Shown here: positions 35,323-43,658 of the stretch, piece after piece
Numbering within the stretch: the stretch's first letter is position 1
Layout of the letters: the number at the start of each line of letters is the position of its first letter
Source: Flavobacterium cerinum
Lineage (GTDB): Bacteria; Bacteroidota; Bacteroidia; Flavobacteriales; Flavobacteriaceae
Direction of reading: 5' to 3'
DNA length: 64,000 bases
NCBI RefSeq assembly: GCF_024496085.1
Contig: NZ_CP101751.1
Location: 1,798,001 to 1,862,000 of the forward strand
Made by a program: the position numbers and the translations under genes
Notes under the pieces: generated by a model
The model's database searches: none
What the model was told of the DNA's origin: nothing
The model's input: the letters and a program-made list of their open reading frames with translations, nothing else

Positions 35323-35892
35323 ATGGCAATAGTGATTCAGGACGATACAACGGCAGGAAGGATGATGCTTTATCTGGCCGAAAAATATGACCTTGAGCAA
35401 ATAACAACCGATGCACGGATCACTTTATTAAAGGAAGGTGAAAAGGCAAAACGTATTTATTTTATAAAAGAAGGCTGTTTGCGTTTGTGGATGAACAGTA
35501 ACGGAAAGGAAATTACAAACCAATTCTTTTTTGAAGGAAGTCTTGTTGCTTCACTTGAAAGTGTGCTGACGGATCAACCGAGTGATTTTTATCTTGAAAC
35601 ATTAGAAAAAAGCACGCTTTATGTATTGGAAAAAACACAGTTTGAACAATTATTGAAAGAAGACCCGGAGTTTAAAAGCTGGTTTGATAACTACATTCTA
35701 AAACGATTTATCTATTATTCGAAACATTTATTGTCGTTTTTAAGAGACAAACCGGAAGATCGTTACCGAAGTTTACTCCAAAAGAATCCGACTATTTTTC
35801 AGCGAATCCCGCAACATTATATTGCTACTTATCTCGGTATTACAGCTGTTTCGCTGAGTAGAATACGGAATAAAGTGGCTAAAATGAAATAA
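35323..35892 (+). CDS. Crp/Fnr family transcriptional regulator
   Basis: A 189-residue protein with an N-terminal cyclic-nucleotide-binding-like beta roll (about 20-110, including LKEGEKAKRIYFIKEGCLRLW and FFEGSLVASLES) and a C-terminal winged helix ending QHYIATYLGITAVSLSRIRNKVAK. No cysteines of the Fnr type and no full cAMP-binding motif are seen, so the ligand is unknown. Regulators of this subclass are numerous in Flavobacterium and often control a neighbour; the nearest forward gene is the reductase at 36214. Confidence 0.85.
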   Translation: MAIVIQDDTTAGRMMLYLAEKYDLEQITTDARITLLKEGEKAKRIYFIKEGCLRLWMNSNGKEITNQFFFEGSLVASLESVLTDQPSDFYLETLEKSTLYVLEKTQFEQLLKEDPEFKSWFDNYILKRFIYYSKHLLSFLRDKPEDRYRSLLQKNPTIFQRIPQHYIATYLGITAVSLSRIRNKVAKMK

Positions 35893-35940
35893 ACCCGTAA
35901 AATAATTATAATGTCACTTATTAATTGAGATTACGGGTTT
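35891..35940. terminator. Long-loop inverted repeat between convergent genes
   Basis: AAACCCGTAA (35891-35900) and TTACGGGTTT (35931-35940) are perfect 10-bp arms around a 30-base loop. The left arm starts at the Crp stop and the right arm ends just before the stop of the small minus-strand frame. Probably a shared terminator, although the loop is long. Confidence 0.5.
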
Positions 35941-35941
35941 A

Positions 35942-36085
35942 TTATAAAGTTACTCTAAACGTCTTATTATGTATAACAAGAGAATCGGAGTTCGGATGCG
36001 TAATTTCTGCCTTAAAAAGTACTTTGCTTTCTTGTGCGTAAAGTCCGGCCGAAACCAGTAATAGCGATGTGAGTATTTTTTTCAC
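35942..36085 (-). pseudogene. Truncated exported thioredoxin/DUF4369-like fragment
   Basis: A 47-codon frame with a GTG start encodes a good signal peptide (VKKILTSLLLVSAGLYAQ) followed by ESKVLFKAEITHPNSDSLVIHNKTFRVTL and a stop. The mature part resembles only the first strand of DUF4369/TlpA-type periplasmic disulfide proteins, which normally run to 350 residues or more. It looks like a truncated remnant or a domain left by a deletion. A short secreted peptide is a less likely alternative. Confidence 0.45.
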
Positions 36086-36213
36086 GGATTATAGTTTATA
36101 GGTTTAAATATAATGGGAATATTCTGATATATTAAAATTTTCGAAGTTGATCTTAACAATTGTTATCGTTCTGTGATGGTCGTTCATCAGAACTTTGCCT
36201 GAAAATATAAAAC

Positions 36214-37182
36214 ATGAAAGCAGCAGTAATAAAACAATTAGGAACAACACCGGTTTATGCCGATTTTCCAAATCCGGTTCCGCAGAATGAACATGAATTA
36301 ATAATCAACGTAAAAGCCGCATCGGTAAAAAATCTGGACAAACTTCGCGCCAGCGGAAAGCATTATGCCGGTTATACGAAACTACCCGCAGTAGTTGGCT
36401 TTGACGGTGTGGGTACTTTAACCGACGGAACATTGGTATACGCACAGGGTATGACGGGAATGCTTGCCGAACAGGCGTTGATTCCTAAAGGAAAATACCT
36501 GATTCTCCCTCAAAATAGTGATGTTGCAACCGCGGCAGCTTTACCGAATGCAGTGATCGGTTCGGCGATGGCTTTACTGTTTCGGGCTAAAATTCAACCG
36601 GGCGCAATAGTTTTGATCAACGGAGCAACGGGTGTGACAGGTCAGGTTGCCGTACAATTAGCAAAACACTACGGAGCATCGAAAGTGATCGCTACCGGTA
36701 GGAATTCGGAAGCATTAGAAAAACTAAAAAGTCTGGGAGCCGATGTGATTTTGTCTTTAAAAGACGCAGATACCACTATTGTTGAAAATCTAAAAGCAAT
36801 ACAAAATGAAACGCCTATTGATATTGTGATCGATTACATTTGGGGACATTCAGTCGAATTACTATTACAGGCTTTCAAAGGAAAAGGCGGTTATACGCAT
36901 CCGGTGAAAATGGTAACGGTGGGCAGTATCTCAGGTGAGGAAATTCAGTTGCGTTCGGATGTATTACGTAGTACGGCTATTGAAATTTTAGGATCGGGTA
37001 TCGGAAGTCTTTCTGAAAAGGAAATGCAGTTATTTATAGCGGAAGTCTTACCGGAAACTTTTGAGTTGGCGGCCAACGGAAAATTGAGCATTGAAACGGA
37101 AGTGGCGCCGTTATCTGAAATTGAAGACTATTGGAATAAAACAATTGATGCCGGAAAACGTTTGGTGATTGTTGTGGGGTAG
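36214..37182 (+). CDS. MDR-family alcohol dehydrogenase / quinone reductase-like protein
   Basis: A 322-residue medium-chain reductase. It has the GroES-like N-terminal domain (MKAAVIKQLGTTPVYADFPNPVP) and a Rossmann domain with NGATGVTGQVAVQLAKHYGASKVIATGRN at about 146-174. It lacks the structural zinc cysteines and the catalytic-zinc GHE motif, so it is probably an NADPH quinone/enone reductase rather than a true alcohol dehydrogenase. The monooxygenase gene follows after 87 bases. Its 3' end runs straight into a purine heptad repeat. Confidence 0.85.
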   Translation: MKAAVIKQLGTTPVYADFPNPVPQNEHELIINVKAASVKNLDKLRASGKHYAGYTKLPAVVGFDGVGTLTDGTLVYAQGMTGMLAEQALIPKGKYLILPQNSDVATAAALPNAVIGSAMALLFRAKIQPGAIVLINGATGVTGQVAVQLAKHYGASKVIATGRNSEALEKLKSLGADVILSLKDADTTIVENLKAIQNETPIDIVIDYIWGHSVELLLQAFKGKGGYTHPVKMVTVGSISGEEIQLRSDVLRSTAIEILGSGIGSLSEKEMQLFIAEVLPETFELAANGKLSIETEVAPLSEIEDYWNKTIDAGKRLVIVVG

Positions 37183-37220
37183 AGGGGAGATAAAAGAGGA
37201 AAGAGGAAAGAGAGGGGGGA
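37183..37220 (+). repeat. Short heptad purine repeat after the reductase stop
   Basis: Directly after the stop at 37182 comes a purine tract with AAAGAGG units at 37193-37199 and 37200-37206, then AAAGAGA and a G-run. Same unit as the arrays at 4731 and 38247. Confidence 0.75.
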
Positions 37221-37269
37221 AATGTTAGAAAAATATCCGATGTTTGTGAAAAAATAAATAACATCGCAT

Positions 37270-37551
37270 ATGATTACTATTGTGGCTACACTCAGAGCAA
37301 AAGAGCAGTACCGGGAAGCGGTTCTCGAAGCATTACAGGAATTGGTTAATGCTTCGTTACAGGAAGAAGGATGTCGGGAATACCGATTGCATACTTCGAT
37401 TGCGAATCCGCTGGAATTTCTTTTTTATGAATCCTGGGAAAGTAAAGAGGCGATCGATAAACATACACAAACGACACATTTTCTGAATTTTCAGCAAAAA
37501 GCAGCCGAGTGGTTGGACAAAAGCGAAATTAACCTTTATAAACCGATATAG
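37270..37551 (+). CDS. Antibiotic biosynthesis monooxygenase (YgiN-type quinol monooxygenase)
   Basis: A 93-residue ABM-domain protein with a ferredoxin-like dimeric alpha/beta barrel: ITIVATLRAKEQYREAVLEALQELV, then EEGCREYRLHTSIANPLEFLFYESWESKEAIDKHTQT. It is the size of YgiN/LsrG proteins, which act on quinols or aldehydes without a cofactor. Its placement after an enone/quinone reductase suggests both act on electrophilic or quinone compounds; this is inference. Confidence 0.88.
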   Translation: MITIVATLRAKEQYREAVLEALQELVNASLQEEGCREYRLHTSIANPLEFLFYESWESKEAIDKHTQTTHFLNFQQKAAEWLDKSEINLYKPI

Positions 37552-37560
37552 ATTATTATT

Positions 37561-38235
37561 ATGATTACAAGATTACAAACATTGGCTGTATGCCTACTGA
37601 TTTCAGCCGTTTCATTTGCCCAAAGTGCGGTCAATTACGAAGGCGAAACGATTAACCGACTGGATAAGGACGGAAAGAAATATGGCGTCTGGAAATTGTT
37701 TGACAAAGAAAGAGATATTGTAATAAACGGAAAAATGGAGAATGATGCCTTTGTGTCCAATATTGAATATTTCTACAAAAATAAATTAGTCGTAACCTTT
37801 GATACCGCCACCAAAGCCTATGTTTTTTATGAAGGTGTAAAAGGAACTCCGGTTACAATTGAAAGAAAAGAAAATAAGCCTTCGGATGTCGTTAAAGAGG
37901 ACGGAGAAGTATTGAATGAAAAAAATAGAAACCTGTTTTTTAGCGTTTTGGAAATGAAACCTACATTTTACGGAGGTGATGCAGCGATGCGGAAATTTCT
38001 GGCCAATGAAATGAATAAAAAAATGTGGAATTTTTCCGGAAAAGTAAAACTAACCTGGCAAGTAGATACTAGCGGATTGGTAAAAAATATAAAGGTACTG
38101 TCCAGTGAAAACGAAGCACTCAATGAAGATGCCATCCGAATTATAGAAAAAATGCCGAGATGGCAACCGGGTATTCAAAACGGTCGTCTGATAAAAGCTA
38201 ATTTCTCGACAACGATTAGTTTTAACGGGAATTAA
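37561..38235 (+). CDS. Exported TonB-domain protein
   Basis: A 224-residue protein with an N-terminal signal peptide (about 1-20, TLAVCLLISAVSFAQ), a middle region with MORN-like strands (GVWKLFDKERDIVINGKMEND, FVSNIEYFYKNKLVVTFD) and a C-terminal TonB_C domain (KVKLTWQVDTSGLVKNIKVLSSENEALNEDAIRI ... MPRWQPGIQNG). It lacks the membrane-anchor and proline-linker layout of classical TonB, so it may be a periplasmic or surface protein rather than an energy transducer. It is nine bases after the monooxygenase. Confidence 0.8.
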   Translation: MITRLQTLAVCLLISAVSFAQSAVNYEGETINRLDKDGKKYGVWKLFDKERDIVINGKMENDAFVSNIEYFYKNKLVVTFDTATKAYVFYEGVKGTPVTIERKENKPSDVVKEDGEVLNEKNRNLFFSVLEMKPTFYGGDAAMRKFLANEMNKKMWNFSGKVKLTWQVDTSGLVKNIKVLSSENEALNEDAIRIIEKMPRWQPGIQNGRLIKANFSTTISFNGN

Positions 38236-38246
38236 GATTGTAGAAT

Positions 38247-38281
38247 AAAGAGGAAAGAGGAAAGAGGAAAGAGGAAAGAGG
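38247..38281 (+). repeat. AAAGAGG tandem repeat, 5 units
   Basis: Five perfect AAAGAGG units lie between the stop at 38235 and the ATG at 38285. The last unit runs into GGGAT just before that ATG and may act as a purine-rich ribosome-binding stretch. Confidence 0.9.
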
Positions 38282-38284
38282 GAT

Positions 38285-38788
38285 ATGAAGTTACTGCCTT
38301 ATGGAAAAATAACCTATCGGACGAAATTGACTGAAGCTGAAGTTGTCCACAACCTTTCGGAGCAAGTCCGGATATGGGGTATTGACCGTTCGGGCAATTC
38401 AGAAGCGAATGCTTCAAAGCGTTATGAAGGTAGTATTGGTAAACAAAGTTTTGATATAAAAAGAGTTATTACCTATCGGAATTCTTTTCGTCCTGCTATT
38501 ACCGGTATAATAGATAAAGAAAGTAAAGGAACTATAATTCAGGTTAAAATTGGCGGACAAGGAATACTGTGGGTTTTAATATTGTGGTTGGCGGGGATGC
38601 TTTTTGCCGGTATTACAACAACTTTATTTGAAACATACGATAATAAAGCCGATTTTCAGGCTGTAATAGCATTGCTGATTATGATGTTCTTATTTGTTTA
38701 CGGAATGGTAATGATGAGCTTTGTCTCAGAATGGGAGCTCTCAAAAGACAATCTCAAGAAAATTTTTGAAGCGGAAATTATAAACTAG
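38285..38788 (+). CDS. Hypothetical membrane protein
   Basis: I do not recognise this 167-residue protein. It has a soluble N-terminal half (about 1-95) with strand-rich sequence and GSIGKQSFDIKRVITYRNSFRPAITG, then two membrane segments (about 96-116 and 127-150) and a short charged tail. Related two-span proteins with this PYGK...L..N.. pattern occur as lineage-specific families in Flavobacterium. The start is preceded by the AAAGAGG array, and a terminator follows at 38814. Confidence 0.7.
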   Translation: MKLLPYGKITYRTKLTEAEVVHNLSEQVRIWGIDRSGNSEANASKRYEGSIGKQSFDIKRVITYRNSFRPAITGIIDKESKGTIIQVKIGGQGILWVLILWLAGMLFAGITTTLFETYDNKADFQAVIALLIMMFLFVYGMVMMSFVSEWELSKDNLKKIFEAEIIN

Positions 38789-38813
38789 AATATAAAAAAT
38801 AAACGATTTTTTG

Positions 38814-38834
38814 GCCGCTTAATGCGGCTTTTTT
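38814..38834 (+). terminator. Terminator after the hypothetical membrane protein
   Basis: GCCGC (38814-38818) and GCGGC (38824-38828) form a short GC-rich stem around TTAAT, followed by TTTTTT. Confidence 0.75.
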
Positions 38835-38868
38835 ATTGCGAATCAGGTAACGGATAAAAAGGTTGGTG

Positions 38869-38876
38869 TATATTTG
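38869..38876 (+). promoter_or_regulatory. -7 element of the gene at 38895
   Basis: TATATTTG matches TAnnTTTG, 18 bases before the ATG at 38895. It overlaps the alternative upstream TTG codon (38874), which makes that TTG an unlikely start. Confidence 0.5.
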
Positions 38877-38894
38877 AAAACAAAGACAAAAAAT

Positions 38895-39818
38895 ATGAAC
38901 TTCCTCCGTTTTTTCCGAAAAAAGAAATCCGCTCCGAGTCAGCAGCAATCCCGGCCGATTCAGCAGCAATCCTGGCCTGACGAAATTCCTGTAATTAGTA
39001 ACGGGAAGGATTATACGATCAAAATAGATAATCAAATGAGTCTGGAAGCGATCACACAACTTTTAAAAACGTTACGAAAACATAAAATAGCGTTTAGTGT
39101 ACATGATCGGTTGTTGTATTCGTACGAAATTGGTGATCCGGGAGCTTATGTGACTTATTCACAGGATAAAAATGATCTGGAAGATTGTTGGAGTATGACA
39201 TTCGGTAATCACGGATGGTCAGGGGGAACTTTTACGATTGAAGAGAAAAATATAGCTTTGCAATTGTTCAATCTCGCACAAAAAGAGGAAATTGATTCGA
39301 TAAGAATTGGTAATGTCAGGTTGTTTAACTATGAAAAGAAAAATCCGGACAGAAATAAAAATATGAATGCCCTTTTATATACAATTCATAGTAATCTGCC
39401 TTCCTTTAAACCGGATTTTCTGATCTTCGGAATCTTTAAAAGCGGCGATTACCCCGAATCGTATACTATTTATAAGCTAACCGATACCCAATTGTTTGCT
39501 GACACCCGGGGAATATGGCATTCGGATAGATTTACATCAAAAGGCTACGTTTTTGAAGGTTTGGAACTTTCTGATGAAAAACGGAATAAAGTGAAAGCGT
39601 TAATCAATGGCATACCGTTAGAATTGCTAACTCGTATTTGGGACAGTTTTTACGAAACGGAAAATAAAAATGAAGATAAATTGGTTTTGGCATTTAGTAC
39701 TGCGGAATGCCATAAAACAATTATTATTGATGAGTATATAAGGGCTAAGGAAAAACTTCCGCCGGCAATACGCGATTTTAGAATAACTATTGAAAAGTTA
39801 GTTGAAGAATTAGACTAA
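38895..39818 (+). CDS. Hypothetical protein with Gln-rich N-terminus
   Basis: Not recognised. The 307-residue protein begins MNFLRFFRKKKS and a Gln/Ser/Pro repeat (two RPIQQQS / SQQQS-like units at about 11-25), then appears globular with no membrane span: NGKDYTIKIDNQMSLEAITQLLKTLRKHKIAFSVHD, DPGAYVTYSQDKNDLEDCWSMTFGNHGWSGGTFTI, and a C-terminal half with VFEGLELSDEKRNKVKALINGIPLELL. I start at ATG 38895 because the upstream TTG lies within the likely promoter. Function unknown. Confidence 0.7.
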   Translation: MNFLRFFRKKKSAPSQQQSRPIQQQSWPDEIPVISNGKDYTIKIDNQMSLEAITQLLKTLRKHKIAFSVHDRLLYSYEIGDPGAYVTYSQDKNDLEDCWSMTFGNHGWSGGTFTIEEKNIALQLFNLAQKEEIDSIRIGNVRLFNYEKKNPDRNKNMNALLYTIHSNLPSFKPDFLIFGIFKSGDYPESYTIYKLTDTQLFADTRGIWHSDRFTSKGYVFEGLELSDEKRNKVKALINGIPLELLTRIWDSFYETENKNEDKLVLAFSTAECHKTIIIDEYIRAKEKLPPAIRDFRITIEKLVEELD

Positions 39819-40127
39819 TAAATTAATTAATTAATGAAGCATACTGAGGATTGGAGTGATAAGGTCGATTTTTGCGAAGGAGCTATATTTCGGAATAATA
39901 AAAACAATTGTAAACGAAAGCCTTAAAAGAATAAAATAAGATGGAACAACAACTAATAATACAGTTGTCTGATTTACATTGGATACAAAATACCTGACAT
40001 TCTGGAAAGAGTGGCATAATTTAAGAGAACAATGGAAATGAAATTGTAAACCCGAAATTCCTATTATAAAACAAAAGCCTTAAAAATCATTTTTTAAGGC
40101 TTTTTAGATTGTGTTTTAGAAAGAGCG
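39819..40127 (+). other. Intergenic stretch with possible decayed coding remnants
   Basis: Only very short frames are present: a 30-codon frame from 39834 (MKHTEDWSDKVDFCEG...), an 18-codon frame from 39941 (MEQQLIIQLSDLHWIQNT) and, in another frame after it, KYLTFWKEWHNLREQWK before a stop. The aromatic, protein-like flow across a frame change suggests a degraded gene. Nothing can be named. The terminator at 40073 lies at its right end. Confidence 0.4.
40073..40105. terminator. Strong bidirectional terminator
   Basis: AAAAGCCTTAAAAA (40073-40086) and TTTTTAAGGCTTTT (40091-40104) form a perfect 14-bp stem with a TCAT loop and flanking A and T runs. It serves the convergent gene at 40128. Confidence 0.85.
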
Positions 40128-40328
40128 TTATGCTTTCTGAATGTTTTGATAAACAAAAGAAGAGGCAAAATAAACGGATGCCATCAACGTAAACAGAATC
40201 CCGTTCATAGCGATAAATTCTATAAATCGCATTGCCATACTCGGATCTTTCGCGTCACCGTCCATTAAAAAACCGATCGTTGTTAGAACAGATGACAGGG
40301 CTAAAATGTTTAAAAATTTTCTTTTCAT
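40128..40328 (-). CDS. Small two-span membrane protein
   Basis: Not recognised. A 66-residue protein with two predicted membrane segments (about 5-21, FLNILALSSVLTTIGFL, and 40-58, AMNGILFTLMASVYFASSF) separated by a short charged loop (MDGDAKDPSMAMRFIEF). It is followed by a strong terminator and sits downstream of the TPR gene at 40399 on the same strand. Small proteins of this type are common and unnamed in flavobacteria. Confidence 0.6.
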   Translation of the reverse strand: MKRKFLNILALSSVLTTIGFLMDGDAKDPSMAMRFIEFIAMNGILFTLMASVYFASSFVYQNIQKA

Positions 40329-40398
40329 AAATATTAGATAATGGTTGTTATCCGAATAACGGATTTTGTAGGATAATATTTCATGAAGTAAGCCCGAT

Positions 40399-41247
40399 TT
40401 ATAGTTTTAATTCTTTTTTCATTCCCTCTACATGAACCATGAAATCTTTGTTTTCAGCTAATTGTGACTGATGTTCTTTTAACCATTTTGTAAATTTAGC
40501 AGTATCTTTTTTCAAAAAATAACCGTGTAAAACCGAATAAATATTCTCGGTATTATAACTCTTGTCCGGACAATCTTTTAATACTTTCCGACAAATGATT
40601 TCTGCTTTTTCCGGTGTCCCGTTTTTTGCTAATGCATATATGAGCTCTTTATTGGTGTAAGCATTCAAAGGTTCTTTTTTAAGTGCTTTTTCCAAAACAA
40701 CAATGGACTTGGGATAGTTTTGCAGACAATTATAGGAAAAAGCTAATTCAGTAGCTAATCCGTCGTAATCAGGATTAATTTTATAGGCTTTTTCTAAAAA
40801 TTCCAATGCTTTTTCACAGGCGCTCCAGGCATTATAGGTATAACCTTGTCCGTACAAGCGTCGAACGGGATCACCACCCTGATAAATTGTAAGCCAATCC
40901 GGAGTTGAGGTAATCTTTAACTCCTCAAATCTCGATTCCGGAATAAAAGCAATTTTTAATCCGTTGCCAATACCGATCCGTTGTTTAAAATTAACGGATG
41001 TTGTTTCATCAGGATCGACTATATAACGTTTTTTGTCATCAACCTTAAATGAGCCTCCATAATGAAACATCAAACCGGCTTGTGTATCAATATAAACAAA
41101 CCCGAACATATAAGTATTACTACTGTCGGCAGGCATAGTAATCCATTTGTTTTCGCTTTGAATAAAACCTTTGTCGAAAGTAAGATCGCTCTGCGAAAAG
41201 ACGGATGCTGAAAGAATAAAAAAGATTCCTGAAATGAGTTTCTTCAT
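40399..41247 (-). CDS. Exported tetratricopeptide repeat protein
   Basis: A 282-residue protein with an N-terminal signal peptide (KKLISGIFFILSASVFSQ), an N-terminal strand-rich region (about 20-120, YMFGFVYIDTQAGLMFHYGG) and C-terminal TPR helices from about 140: AWSACEKALEFLEKAYKINPDYDGLATELAFSYNCLQNYPKSIVVLEKALKKEP and following. TPRs mediate protein contacts; the partner is unknown. Probably periplasmic. Confidence 0.8.
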   Translation of the reverse strand: MKKLISGIFFILSASVFSQSDLTFDKGFIQSENKWITMPADSSNTYMFGFVYIDTQAGLMFHYGGSFKVDDKKRYIVDPDETTSVNFKQRIGIGNGLKIAFIPESRFEELKITSTPDWLTIYQGGDPVRRLYGQGYTYNAWSACEKALEFLEKAYKINPDYDGLATELAFSYNCLQNYPKSIVVLEKALKKEPLNAYTNKELIYALAKNGTPEKAEIICRKVLKDCPDKSYNTENIYSVLHGYFLKKDTAKFTKWLKEHQSQLAENKDFMVHVEGMKKELKL

Positions 41248-41467
41248 GTTTTTGGTTTTGGATTGGTTATGAAAATTGTAATACGAATATAATGTGAAAA
41301 TTATAATATTGACAAAAAGGGATTACTTTTTTCTCTTTTTTGAGAAAATATTTAAATATTCCGGACAGACATTTTTTGTTGGTAGAAGTGATAAGATACA
41401 ACTGAAGTTGAATATCGTTAATTTTGTGATACAGCTATACAATTTGTAAAAATGAGCAGTACAAGTA

Positions 41468-42874
41468 ATGAAGACCTATAAATTTGAGCTATTCACTTCG
41501 GAGATCGAAAAAAATATCCGGAACGGGAATTATAAACCGGGATTTAAGTTGCCGTCTGTAAGGACTTTAAAGGAGCAATATCAAACCAGTATCAGTACGA
41601 TACAGCACGGCTATGAATATCTGATGCTTCAGGGATTGGTAGAAAGTATTCCAAAATCGGGTTATTATGTAAGTAATCAGCCTGACCGTTCGGATCTTAC
41701 GGTAAATATAAAACAACGACCGGTTGTTCGGGATGCTGTTTTTACCAACAATCTTGATCAAATTACTTCGGTTAAAACGGAACGAAAATTGGTTTCGTTT
41801 AATGTCGCGGCACCGGACGACCTTATGATTCCGCAAAAATTAATACTGCGAACCATGCAACAGGTTATCCGGGAAGAAGGAGCCGGTTTGCTACGCTATT
41901 ATCCTTCCGGCGGATCGGAACGATTAAAAGAGACTATTATACAGCGCGCGATTTCTTATCAGACAATATTACATCCGGAGGAATTACTTATCACTGACGG
42001 TGCACTTCAGGCTTTGTATATTGCTCTGGCAGCTGTATGTAACACGGGTGATATTGTGGCGGTTGAAAGTCCCTGTGTATTTTCGGTTCTGGAAGTGATC
42101 CGAATGCTCCGCTTAAAAGTAATTGAGATTCCGGTTGTACCGGTTACAGGATTGGATGTGGATTTTTTACAAAAAGCTTGTCACACGAATACGGTTAAAG
42201 CCATTGTGGTAACACCGAACTTTCATAATCCGACCGGAATTTTGTTAGGAGATGAACAGAAGAAGAGGCTGTTATCGGTTGCACTACACTATAATATTGC
42301 CATAATTGAGAATGATATTTACGGCGATCTTTACTTTCAGGGAAAACGACCTGCGACAATTAAAAGTTTTGATGATAGCGGACTGGTGATGATTTTTTCG
42401 TCTTATGCAAAAACGTTAGCGCCCGGTATTCGCCTGGGTTGGCTGGCAGCCGGAAAATTTACGGAACGAGCAGAGCAAATCCGGTTTTCATTGGGAAGTA
42501 CGGTAGCACCGGTCTATCAGGAAACCGTCAATCGTTTATTGTCGGGAAATAGCTACGATCGTCATCTTCGTACTTTTAGAATGCAATTGGCGAAAAATGC
42601 CTATACGGCTATTCATCTGCTATCGGAACATTTTCCTGTCGGAACGTCAATTGCAACACCCGCCGGCGGATATGCCATCTGGGTCGGAATGCCGGAAGCA
42701 ACGAATATGGAACAATTTTATAAACAATGTGATCAAATCGGAGTCAAATTTACACCCGGTTATACCTTTTCATTTTCGAATACTTTTAGCCGCTATTTTC
42801 GAATAGTTTTCGCAAATACTTTTTCACCAAAAAGAATCGAAGCCATACAGCTTGCCGGCCAATGGATACGATAA
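41468..42874 (+). CDS. MocR-type PLP-dependent transcriptional regulator
   Basis: A 468-residue fusion of an N-terminal GntR winged helix (about 1-70, KPGFKLPSVRTLKEQYQTSISTIQHGYEYL) with a fold-type I aminotransferase domain. The latter has SFNVAAPDD, VVTPNFHNPTG, IIENDIYGDLYF and the PLP lysine in FSSYAKTLAPGIRLGW. MocR regulators sense PLP or amino-acid-like ligands and typically control a nearby gene, often divergent. Here the gene directly downstream is a GNAT acetyltransferase on the same strand, and a CAACT-GA-AGTTG dyad at 41399-41410 lies upstream as a possible operator. Confidence 0.92.
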   Translation: MKTYKFELFTSEIEKNIRNGNYKPGFKLPSVRTLKEQYQTSISTIQHGYEYLMLQGLVESIPKSGYYVSNQPDRSDLTVNIKQRPVVRDAVFTNNLDQITSVKTERKLVSFNVAAPDDLMIPQKLILRTMQQVIREEGAGLLRYYPSGGSERLKETIIQRAISYQTILHPEELLITDGALQALYIALAAVCNTGDIVAVESPCVFSVLEVIRMLRLKVIEIPVVPVTGLDVDFLQKACHTNTVKAIVVTPNFHNPTGILLGDEQKKRLLSVALHYNIAIIENDIYGDLYFQGKRPATIKSFDDSGLVMIFSSYAKTLAPGIRLGWLAAGKFTERAEQIRFSLGSTVAPVYQETVNRLLSGNSYDRHLRTFRMQLAKNAYTAIHLLSEHFPVGTSIATPAGGYAIWVGMPEATNMEQFYKQCDQIGVKFTPGYTFSFSNTFSRYFRIVFANTFSPKRIEAIQLAGQWIR

Positions 42875-42957
42875 TCTGTACTGCTTTGTATTTCCTGTTC
42901 TGTACTGTTTAAAACGGTTTTATGTCGGTAACTTTGATCAATACATTGGAATACATT

Positions 42958-43464
42958 ATGAAGATCATTACAAAGTTTACAATTGCCACGGAACAGGGAG
43001 TAGCAGAATTACTGGAGCTGACAGAAAAGAGCACTGCTGAAAAATTATCCGGTTTGATAACGGATGCTGCTTTAACCGATTTTATAACCGTTAATTATAA
43101 TAAACAAACCCTTATTGCGGAACTAAACAGTATGTCAAATCAGTTTCTGGTTGTTTATGTAGACGGTGTGCCCGCTGGTTATGCCCGAATAACTTCAAAG
43201 GGAAAACAACCGCTGAAATTAGAAAATAAACGGGCTATTCGTATAGCCGATTTTGGAATACTTCAACACTATAACGACGAAGCTGTCCGCCATTCCTTAT
43301 TTGAAAAATGTATGGCTGTTGCCAAATTTTACGAAAGCATCTGGATATCGGAATATAGCGAAAATCCGTTATTGCCCTTTTTTGAGGATAATGGCTTTAT
43401 CCGGCAGGAAGTAGCGCCGGATTGGGAAGGATTATCACTGTCTTCTGTCTGTTTGATCAAATAG
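42958..43464 (+). CDS. GNAT family N-acetyltransferase
   Basis: A 168-residue GCN5-related acetyltransferase: acceptor-side N-terminus (TEQGVAELLELTEKSTAEKL), central strands (QFLVVYVDGVPAGYARI) and RAIRIADFGILQHYNDEAVRHSLFEKCMAVA at the acetyl-CoA site, where the usual Q/RxxGxG/A loop is degenerate. An upstream in-frame ATG at 42922 would add 12 residues with no family resemblance, so 42958 is preferred. It is 83 bases after the MocR gene and may be its target. Substrate unknown. Confidence 0.8.
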   Translation: MKIITKFTIATEQGVAELLELTEKSTAEKLSGLITDAALTDFITVNYNKQTLIAELNSMSNQFLVVYVDGVPAGYARITSKGKQPLKLENKRAIRIADFGILQHYNDEAVRHSLFEKCMAVAKFYESIWISEYSENPLLPFFEDNGFIRQEVAPDWEGLSLSSVCLIK

Positions 43465-43536
43465 AAGAATGTATAAAATCGATTATTATCCTTTAATCTT
43501 CTTTACCGTTACAAAATTGATTTTTAAGAATTAAAT

Positions 43537-43587
43537 CTGTAGTCGCATCAGAAATAAAGTGAATTTTATGTTCTGATGCAACTACAG
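43537..43587. repeat. Near-perfect 17-bp inverted repeat upstream of the toxin gene
   Basis: Arms 43537-43553 (CTGTAGTCGCATCAGAA) and 43571-43587 (TTCTGATGCAACTACAG) pair with one mismatch around a 17-base A/T-rich loop that can itself fold (ATAAA...TTTAT). It lies about 70 bases before the toxin gene. No T-run follows on either strand, so it is not a standard terminator. Confidence 0.75.
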
Positions 43588-43658
43588 AATTGAGCGCCCG
43601 AAAAACTATCATTGGAAGCAAAAATAGATGAATTTCGTATTCTAAATATATTCTTTCA

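Noticed and set aside
36214..37182. Zinc-dependent alcohol dehydrogenase
   Set aside because: Neither the catalytic GHE zinc motif nor the structural four-cysteine lobe is present, so the quinone-reductase-like MDR reading is preferred.
37561..38235. Classical TonB energy transducer
   Set aside because: It has a cleavable-looking signal peptide and no proline-rich spanning linker, so only the C-terminal TonB-like domain is claimed.
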